The translations under genes and the position numbers were made by a program. Below, piece by piece: positions 56,619-64,000 of a stretch of DNA of 64,000 bases (position 1 is its first letter; every line of letters begins with the position of its first letter). Under the pieces are notes generated by a model, which worked only from the letters and a program-made list of their open reading frames with translations, was not told the DNA's origin and made no database searches. The stretch comes from Dolomedes plantarius (Eukaryota > Arthropoda > Arachnida > Araneae > Dolomedidae), in the NCBI GenBank assembly GCA_907164885.2, contig OU015498.1, positions 126,170,727-126,234,726 of the forward strand, read 5' to 3'.

Positions 56619-58099
56619 GAAGAGAAAACAAAAATTAAATTCAAAACCTAACTGTAAATTAAATATATAGTGGGAAATGAAATTGATGAATGCTGATTTA
56701 TTGTTTTATCTTTCTTCGTTCAATAATAGTGTTCTAAAAATGTGATTAAAAACTTGAAATAATTTTTATCACGAAAACCAAAAAAAAGTCACATGCTAAA
56801 CATAAATTTAAAGATGTATTTTCCTGTGAAAGAAGACTTATGTGTTCTTTTCGTATAAGTCAACAAATATTGAAAACTAAAATGAATATCTGCTTTTGAA
56901 GTTGGGAATATAATCTCGCAAAGTTATTTGAATATTTTTGAATGGGTTAATAGATTCGTCATAAATAAAAAAACTCAAACATATGACATAAAATTTGAGC
57001 CAAATCAATTAGCAACATTTATAAAAACATATGCCTTAATTACTTAAAAATGCTTTTTAGAAGTTTTGTTGCTTATATGTTTTGTTGTCATGGCTAATTA
57101 GGGATAGATTACGGAGTTAAATATGATTATTGCTAATAAGTATATTATGTGCAATTAAAAAGAAAAATAGAGAAATGTTTTAAAGTAATTATTTTACATT
57201 ATTTAGTTTTATTAAATCATTTTTATCATTGAAATTGTCATCTTAAAAAATCTTAACATCCTTGAAGACTAACCTTTTGACCGAGTGCCTTAAAACATTT
57301 TGTAAAACTAAATGAACCCCAATGAGTAAATTTTAATGCAGATATTTTAAAAAATAAACACAATCTGCTGGATATTATAACTAGATACGACATTTAAAAT
57401 ATTGAATAGAGCAGACAATTTAAATTTTAACATTTTTAATTTTCGACAATTTAAATTTACAAATCCATGAAATATACTATTTCTTGAAACTGTTGATATT
57501 CTAATGCACTGTGAAAGGAAATTTACCATTCTTTGATTTGAATGGTAGAATAATATTAGAATGCAGACCTCCAGAGAGAATATTCCAAAATTTCAATCAC
57601 TCAGTAAAACATAATGAAGGGTAGTACTTAAGATATGAAGATGGAAACGGTCCGCTAGAACCAGTAATCATGAAATTACAAATAGTGTAATGAATCAGTA
57701 TACATACTTTAAGGTATCGAGGTAGAATATTTAAATCAATACTAAAATTTAACATTAAACTTCACTTTGAAATTCTAGTTTATGTTAGAAAGCAAGCTGC
57801 TTGAAATATGTACCTTTGACTGTTGCGTTATTATCCTGAATTTACCACGAAATCAGCACGTGTAAGCTATATAAATCATATGTAATAACAACTGAAACGT
57901 AGAGAGGCTGGTAAACGAATATTTATTCATAACCTGAACTGAAGGCAGTAATGAGTGGAATGTGTTTAGACCAGAATGAATTAAGACCAGAAATGTTATG
58001 AAGAAGGTTCAGGGTGAATGGATTTAAAGATATTTTATAGGAGAATTGCAATCGAACCATTTCTAAAATATTCAAGAAACAAGTTTTTTTTGTTGATAA
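56619..58099. other. AT-rich non-coding stretch
   Basis: Nothing recognisable; only short AT-driven frames. Confidence 0.5.
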
Positions 58100-58945
58100 A
58101 ATACTGACCGCCTAATTACATTTCTAGAAATATTGTTTTCATATTACACTTCCAAACTGCTTAAATCCAATTCTTACTAAATAATTTTTAGCAAAAGCCT
58201 GGACATGATGTAAAATTAAATTAAATATGTACATGATGTAAAATTCAATAAAATATGTACATGATGTACAAAATATTTCTTTGGAGTGTTACAATCATTA
58301 TTGATGAATATATTTATTGACAGATCAAAGGCGATGGTTTCGACAACTTTTGTTAGAAAACATTTAATTCTATTAGGTGCGCGGATATAGATTTAAAAAT
58401 TAATTAATACAAATGTGTTAACAGATAATTCAATTTTAAAATTATGAAAATTTCGAAATATGTACATATTTTTGAAATTTAATCTAAAATATAAAAATTT
58501 GGTTCGCGTTAATGAAACTGAAAAGCTTTTAGAAGTACGAGTACTTAGAAGTGTTATCTCTAAAAACTAACCATCTAATTACATTTCTGGATATATTCTT
58601 TTGATATTACTCTTCCACATTGCTTAAATAAATTCCTATTAAACTATTGTTAGCAAAATCCTACACATAATGTAAAAGTAAATATGGTAGTAAAAAATAA
58701 TTCATTGGTGTGTTACAATTATAATTGATGAATATTCTTGTATTCATTGACTGATCAAAATATTCAATAACTTTTTTTAGATAATATTTAAATCTACTAG
58801 ATTCGCAGAAATAGATTTCAAAGTAAATCAATATAAATGATTCAAGAAATAAATAAATTTTAATATTCGAAATATGTACATATTTTTTAAATTCAAAATA
58901 ACAAAATTAAAATTAGGTTTGCGTTCAAGAAACTGTAAACTTTTT
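58100..58945 (+). repeat. Old tandem duplication, ~460 bp period
   Basis: Copy 1 (58100-58550) and copy 2 (58560-58945) share CTAATTACATTTCTRGATAT-like, TTAGCAAAAKCCT, GTGTTACAATYATWATTGATG, ATTGACWGATCAAA and AAATATGTACATATTTTT. Inside copy 1, a ~28 bp unit (GTACATGATGTAAAATT) is itself tandemly repeated at 58206-58270. Confidence 0.75.
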
Positions 58946-59409
58946 AAATGTAATTAATAATGTCATCAAAATCCTTTTCCTGATATTTATATAGCAAAAT
59001 GATGAATTAATGAAACAGTTTTTGAAAATCGTTTGTTTACTATAGTATGTATAACTAATTATGCCATTAGTTAAATAAAATTATTGAGTCTTTTCAACTG
59101 CAACTTTAATAATAGTTGTCTTTGATAACTTTATATCTCTGGCGCAGATGCAGAAGTACTTAGCAACTGTAACAATTATATGATCTTGGTTTTCACTAAT
59201 TGCAAACCAGTTAAGCATACAGCGTCTTAGATGCAATTTAGAGTCAGACATACTCGCATTTCATTATGATCAATCGTAAACAAAGTGTAAAATTATCAGA
59301 TTTTAAAAAGATGTTAGCATACTACTTAGCAAAATGTCCGAAATTAAATGTGTACTTATAAATTACAATTGTGGTGCATTGTTCTGTCGATCAACTTAAA
59401 ATTTAAAAT
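58946..59409. other. AT-rich non-coding stretch
   Basis: Nothing recognisable. Confidence 0.5.
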
Positions 59410-59834
59410 AATTTCAAGAAAAAAAGAACTTTTTATATACCATGTTTTTCAATTTTCTGTTGGATCATATAAACTTGACAATTCTATGTATTAATAAATA
59501 CTTTTTAATTTTTTTTGATGAATTATCTCATCCACTTGAAGGAAAATGAAGTTATTTGGAAGTTAACTTGCGTTTAACTTTTCGTTCCGGTCCCGGCCAA
59601 TAGATGGCTGCACCTGTCTACAAAACAAAATTAACTGAAAATAACTGAAAGTTAATTTAATTCTGCTTAAAGATGGCTAAAAGTATTAAAATAATGCATT
59701 GTCATCGTGTTCTGAGCTATTGTAAATGTTTCAAATGTCTAGCTAGTCGTAAAGTTAGTTATAAATCGATTGCAAGATTTGTACGTGACAAACACACAAA
59801 CAAACAAGAAAGCGAGTTAATAAAAACATGGTAA
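59410..59834 (+). repeat. Dispersed repeat family D, copy 3 (complete)
   Basis: Uninterrupted reference copy. TACCATGTTTTT at 59438-59449 is the exact reverse complement of AAAAACATGGTA at 59822-59833, near the two ends, though the family extends about 28 bp beyond the left motif. Internal landmarks are GATGAATTATCTCATCCAC, CCCGGCCAATAGATGGCTGC and TTAAAGATGGCTAAAAG. No protein is encoded. Confidence 0.88.
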
Positions 59835-60245
59835 TTGTAGTATTTCGAGGGAACTTCAATCTAATTTTCTTATAAATTTTAAATATTTTAATTTATATTC
59901 CACATGAGCATAATTAATATTCTTTTCTACTATATTCAAGTCACTTAGAATTCCCAAATAAGTATTTTGCGAAATATTAAGACTTGTTTATTAAAAAATT
60001 CTTCAAAAATGCTAGAAATTTTTAATATTATCCATGAGCGTTCTTTTTCTTCTGATTTCTTACAAATTTTTCAGGATTGTAAATTGAAGTGTTTGTCATA
60101 AAATTTTGCATAGATATTTGAAATTGCAAATATTTTTCAAATTAATACACCAGGAAATATAGTAAAAAAAATAATAGGCAGAATAAAAAAACAAGTATTT
60201 AAATATTTAGATTCATACAGAAGAGAATTCAATGTACAATTTTGT
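59835..60245. other. AT-rich non-coding stretch
   Basis: Nothing recognisable. Confidence 0.5.
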
Positions 60246-60248
60246 TTT

Positions 60249-60299
<51 letters not shown>

Positions 60300-60365
60300 C
60301 ATATATATATTATATATATATAATACATATATATATTATATATATATATAATACATATGTATATA

Positions 60366-60410
<45 letters not shown>
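60246..60410. repeat. Large (TA)n / (TATACA)n microsatellite
   Basis: About 165 bp of nearly pure TA, interrupted by ATACATATATATTATA segments. The Ile/Tyr frames on both strands here are artefacts. Confidence 0.95.
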
Positions 60411-60413
<3 letters not shown>

Positions 60414-61721
60414 CGAAAAATGTTAGCATTTTTGAAGAGAATTTGAAAAACTGGCATAGTTCTGCCAAAAAATTCTTATTTTTGAATTCTAAGTATTAAT
60501 AAAATAAAACCTTAATTTTTCTCATTCTGTAAATAGAATTAAAAATTGAAAATTTAAAAAATTCGAGATTGAAGGTTCAATGTCCTCTCGATATCAATGC
60601 AACAATAAAATAATATGTGTAATAGGATATGAAATTGTTCTAAGAGCAATAAGAATTCTTTTATGTGTTTCAGATGTTATATACCTGGTATGTAAATGTT
60701 TCTTTTTGAATAATGTTTTTGATTTTTATATATATCCATAAAAGATACTTACTTTTGAACTGATTTGCACATAAGAATATTTTTTAATATTTTGACGACT
60801 TTAAATTTGCCAGTTATATGAAACTGCTGAATAATGCTATTAATAAAAGAAAATTTAAATTCAATAATAAAAAATCCTAATACTTCGAAATTAAATTTAA
60901 ATTTTGATGGTTCAATATAAAATTCGATAAAGGTAAACTCATTCATAGAACGTTTCGATGAACAATCCCAGATAACTAAACATAAAAACTGATATTTTTT
61001 TCTTTATTTGTTTGCAAATTTGTTTTTAAACATAAAATCATTTGAAGAATTTAAAGACAATTTAAAAACCATTATAATCACATTCAATAACATCTACATA
61101 AAATAATTTATGCATACGTATAAACTATTAAATTTTCTATATTTTTCTATATATCTCATAACCGGGAATTTCAAATTGACCAATGATTGTATAAATACAG
61201 TTAAAACTTTTAATTACCCAATCCAATGTAACTTTTGAGAAAAGATGTTTTTTTAAATCCAGCTGTTCATGTTTATTCAAACAATCTTAGTTTATGCAAA
61301 TGGACTAATGTAAGAAAATATAAGTAACATATTTCTCTAATTCTTATGTATTTTCTCTGTCTTGTGTAATTCGCAAATTTTATGCGAATTTCATTTGAAA
61401 CATTATTATTATGTTTATAAGTATATAAAAGAGTAATAAACGTTATGCAATTTAGTGAAGGACACGCTATTATAAAATCAATTTTTTTTCTGTGTGTTGT
61501 ATAAACAAGGTATTTCTTTTCTAACCTCCATTCATGAGATTGGAATTCAGTAACACTCCATGAATATATAAGCAAACGACATCTCATAACTCTTAATTAG
61601 ATGCAGTGCTTTTCTAAATTATCGTGGCTTGCGATTCTCAGAGAGAATAAAGAAATAAGATACACCTGGCGATAATCCCAGCTTTCCTTTATTCCCACGT
61701 CGTTGGAATACAAGAGTGAAT
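60411..61721. other. AT-rich non-coding stretch
   Basis: No supported gene. A 104-codon minus frame at 61273-61587 has no recognisable motif. Confidence 0.45.
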
Positions 61722-62301
61722 CCATTTGTAAAGAACTCCCGCACTTGTTCTAGTGACATAATAAATCACATGCATATTTTGAATAAAAGAGAACGCTTTT
61801 GAAACGATCTGTTTAGAAGCTATGTAAACTTAGCAGAAATATGATTATATTTGGAAATTGACAATTATGAATATTTTTGAAAGGTTTCTATAGACTAAGG
61901 ATTCGTAACCTTTTACAATAAATCGATTGATCATGATCTTCTATGATACAACATCGATACAAGGAAATTATTAAGGATGCCTTGACCCATAATTGAAGTA
62001 AGTAATTTCATTTGTAATAAACTCCCGCACATCTTCTAGTGACAAAATAAATCTGATGCTAATTTTGAATAAAAGAGAACGCTTTTAAAACGATATGTTT
62101 TGAGGCTATGTAAACTTAGCAGAAATCTGATTGTATTTGGAAATTGACAATTATTAAAAGTTTTTGACAGGATTTTATAGATTAATTGTTCTTAACCTTT
62201 TTCGATAAATAGATTAATCATGACCTTCTATGATACAACATGTTTACAAGGAAAAAATCAAGGGGATCTTGGCCCATAATTGAAGGAAGAAATTCATTTA
62301 A
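61722..62301 (+). repeat. Tandem duplication, 286 bp period, 2 copies
   Basis: Copies at 61722-62007 and 62008-62301 share CATTTGTAA, ACTCCCGCAC, TTCTAGTGACA, TTTTGAATAAAAGAGAACGC, TATGTAAACTTAGCAGAAAT, TTTGGAAATTGACAATTAT, CTTCTATGATACAACAT and CCCATAATTGAAG. Identity is high by eye (about 85-90%). Confidence 0.9.
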
Positions 62302-62362
62302 ATTGTTACTCCCTTGAAAGAAAATTAAAAAATAAGTGTTTAAATATTAGATAAAAAATGTT

Positions 62363-62905
62363 TTATTATTATTATAGCACCAGCACTTAGACATACATCT
62401 ATACACTATTATATGTCAGTAAAATACAACAAGCAAACAGAAGAAACAGAACACAATACAAAATGGCATAAAGAAATCTTTGAGTAAAAACAACAGTCTA
62501 ATTGGGCTGATATCCATTCGTCCTCATCAGTTCCCTGTCCTCCCAATATCTGCCATAAATACAGTTACTTGATAATGCGGAGCACAGTGACAAATGGTGT
62601 GCATCTATAGGCACTTCCATAACACAAAGTGTAAAATTTGGGCTTTCGAGAATTCCTAACTTGAAGAGGTATTTAAGCAAACAGTCGTGTCCCGTGGCAA
62701 GTCTAAAAGCAGCAATACTTGTTTTTTTTTGGAGCTGGGGGATATGTAATATTACATCTTCCCATTCCTTATTATATATATATCTTAATTTTCTCTTTTC
62801 ATACTGAGAATTCATTTTTCTCTTTATAATTCTTGATACTGAAATGAAGGGGATTTCCGTAATCGATGTTTGTGTTCGATAAAAAGTAAACAACCAAAAA
62901 AACAA
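62363..62905 (-). pseudogene. 3' end of a non-LTR retrotransposon polyprotein
   Basis: The minus frame 62905-62498 encodes WEDVILHIPQLQKKTSIAAF, RLATGHDCLLKYLFKLGI, SPNFTLCVMEVPIDAHHLSL, CSALSS and YGRYWEDRELM before its stop. This is the same C-terminal module as at 7853-8160, downstream of RNase H in CR1/Jockey-type elements. One Cys of the usual C-x2-C pair is replaced (TLCVM), while the later H-x4-C is kept. About 135 bp of 3' untranslated sequence ends in a (TAA)n tail around 62350-62363, a common retrotransposon terminus. Reverse transcriptase and RNase H are absent (5' truncated). The open frame is continuous over 135 codons, so this copy is younger than the one at 7853. Confidence 0.82.
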
Positions 62906-63799
62906 ATTTACTAAAATCTTTTAGCTAGTAGATAAATCTCATAAATATGCTGGTCGGCTCTACATAGACCATAACTATCGAAATCAAAAGGGTGCGTCAA
63001 ATTTAGTTAACTTTTGAAACAACATTTCCAGGTATACCGCTATAGGTATTATTAGTCATGCTAAGTTATCATTCATGATTAAATAGTATAGACTCTTTTT
63101 AAAGATTTTTTCCCGTTTCAGTGATTTATATAAATACAGATTTTATAAAAAAAAACTAATAAAATAGTAAAATTTCTTGCTTAAGAAGAACAACAAAGCA
63201 CGTATAAAACACCAAAGAGTTTCACAGAACAAAATATCTTGGATACATGCCAGCACCGTCAACAGATACGAACAAAAAAAAAAATAATTGGATAATCCAA
63301 TAACCTGAAAATGACATTTTTTTAGAAATTGCGCTAATATCTTTGAACAGATTTTGAAAAGGAAAGTGATCTTTTGATCCGAGATCCTTTGTTTCCACCA
63401 TGGACACTCTCATTAGTAGGCAGTAAAAATCATTGAATAACATTGAATAACGGTATGAATGTCTCAAAATTTCCTTTTTATGTACCCACATAAAGATACT
63501 TAATTTTTCTCCGTGTCACATCATAATAGCCCTGAACGTGAAACCCAATATTAGTCACGTCCGACGTTACTAAAATATTTTTCCGATCGAAAACACAATG
63601 AGCTCATCGATACACCAGAGATCCGGAGACACTACTATACTGTGTAATAGGCCATTGGTTGCAGTGAAATTCTGTGTAATGCATAGAATGTATGATTAAA
63701 AAATGTAAAAATCCCATGTAACTTAATGTTAGGTAACATTATACTCGATTTTGAACTATTTTAAAATCTCTTCATTTTATTTCAAACATTAAGATGAAA
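62906..63799. other. AT-rich non-coding stretch
   Basis: No supported gene. The 89-codon minus frame at 63222-63491 has no recognisable motif. Confidence 0.45.
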
Positions 63800-63927
63800 G
63801 TTGTTGCTTATGCCACTTGACCGACGACAACATCAGATCAAGTCTCGATGGCTATGGGCGATGAAGGTGCGGCTCATGTTTTGAATTAGCACCACAAGGG
63901 TCGGAGTCCAACTTGGCTAAATTAAGA
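63800..63927 (-). mobile_element. SINE-like repeat, family B, copy 3 (truncated)
   Basis: The 3' part only. On the + strand it reads GTTGTTGCTTATGCCACTTG, ACCGACGACAACATCAGATC, GGCTATGGGCGATG-like, GCACCACAAGGGTCGGAGTC and CAACTTGGCTAAAT. This is the reverse complement of the end of copy 1 (6430-6566), with which it is highly similar. Similarity stops after GGCTAAAT. Confidence 0.8.
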
Positions 63928-64000
63928 TGAAGGTGAAATGGATTAATACTTCCTCGTGATAGTGGGAAGTATTATACCCTTGAAAAACATATACGAAGTA

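Noticed and set aside
60242..60499. Ile/Tyr-rich open frames on both strands
   Set aside because: They are translations of a TA/TATACA microsatellite and reflect composition, not a gene.

Overview
The window looks like intergenic or intronic DNA from an animal nuclear genome. It is strongly AT-rich, full of microsatellites and homopolymer runs, and has no operons or ribosome binding sites. I found no intact host gene. Every coding signal I could support is a relic of a transposable element. The FRLATGHDCLLEHL-type retrotransposon C-termini, the mix of mariner/Tc1, piggyBac, Sola-like and Helitron DNA elements, and the tRNA-headed SINEs suggest an arthropod. A spider is my best guess, from memory of similar proteins rather than from a search.

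Layout. 1-6 kb: AT-rich DNA with one diverged repeat pair. 6.2-9.1 kb: a SINE, piggyBac-type ends, the 3' end of a non-LTR retrotransposon and a pyrimidine-rich block of unknown origin. 9.2 kb: first copy of a ~430 bp dispersed repeat. 11.5-12.1 kb: mariner pseudogene. 13.7-16.3 kb: two arrays of a ~134 bp satellite in opposite orientation. 18.3-19.5 kb: piggyBac MITE and SINE. 21.6-23.5 kb: second copy of the dispersed repeat, split by a 1,454 bp solo LTR with 5 bp target duplications. 24.5-26.0 kb: Sola-like DNA transposon relic. 26.7-27.7 kb: RNase H relic abutting a pogo-like MITE. 28.7-30.9 kb: Tc1 relic and another pyrimidine-rich block. 31.1-32.1 kb: foldback element built from two inverted transposase 3' ends, then a SINE. 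34.2-34.8 kb: SINE and 31 bp tandem repeats. 36.7-39.1 kb: non-LTR retrotransposon, MITE, ~380 bp tandem duplication and a tRNA-headed SINE. 40.5-42.0 kb: Helitron nested in a pogo-like element. 43.6-48.9 kb: TTAA-flanked MITE, Tc1 fragments, and a piggyBac element with both ends, itself interrupted by a 1,325 bp solo LTR. 49.2-49.9 kb: SINEs. 51.6-56.6 kb: degenerate LTR retrotransposon (two ~670 bp LTRs) containing a 1,506 bp internally deleted mariner/IS630-type transposon. 58-62.3 kb: AT-rich tandem duplications, third copy of the dispersed repeat and a large TA microsatellite. 62.4-64 kb: another retrotransposon 3' end and a truncated SINE.

How the parts relate. The elements do not form a pathway. 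They form a nested insertion record in which several host/insert boundaries can be read to the base through target-site duplications (ATTAT, GCCTA, ATTT, TA, TTAA). All transposases and reverse-transcriptase-related genes seen are broken by stops, frameshifts or deletions. Any mobilisation would have to depend on active copies elsewhere.
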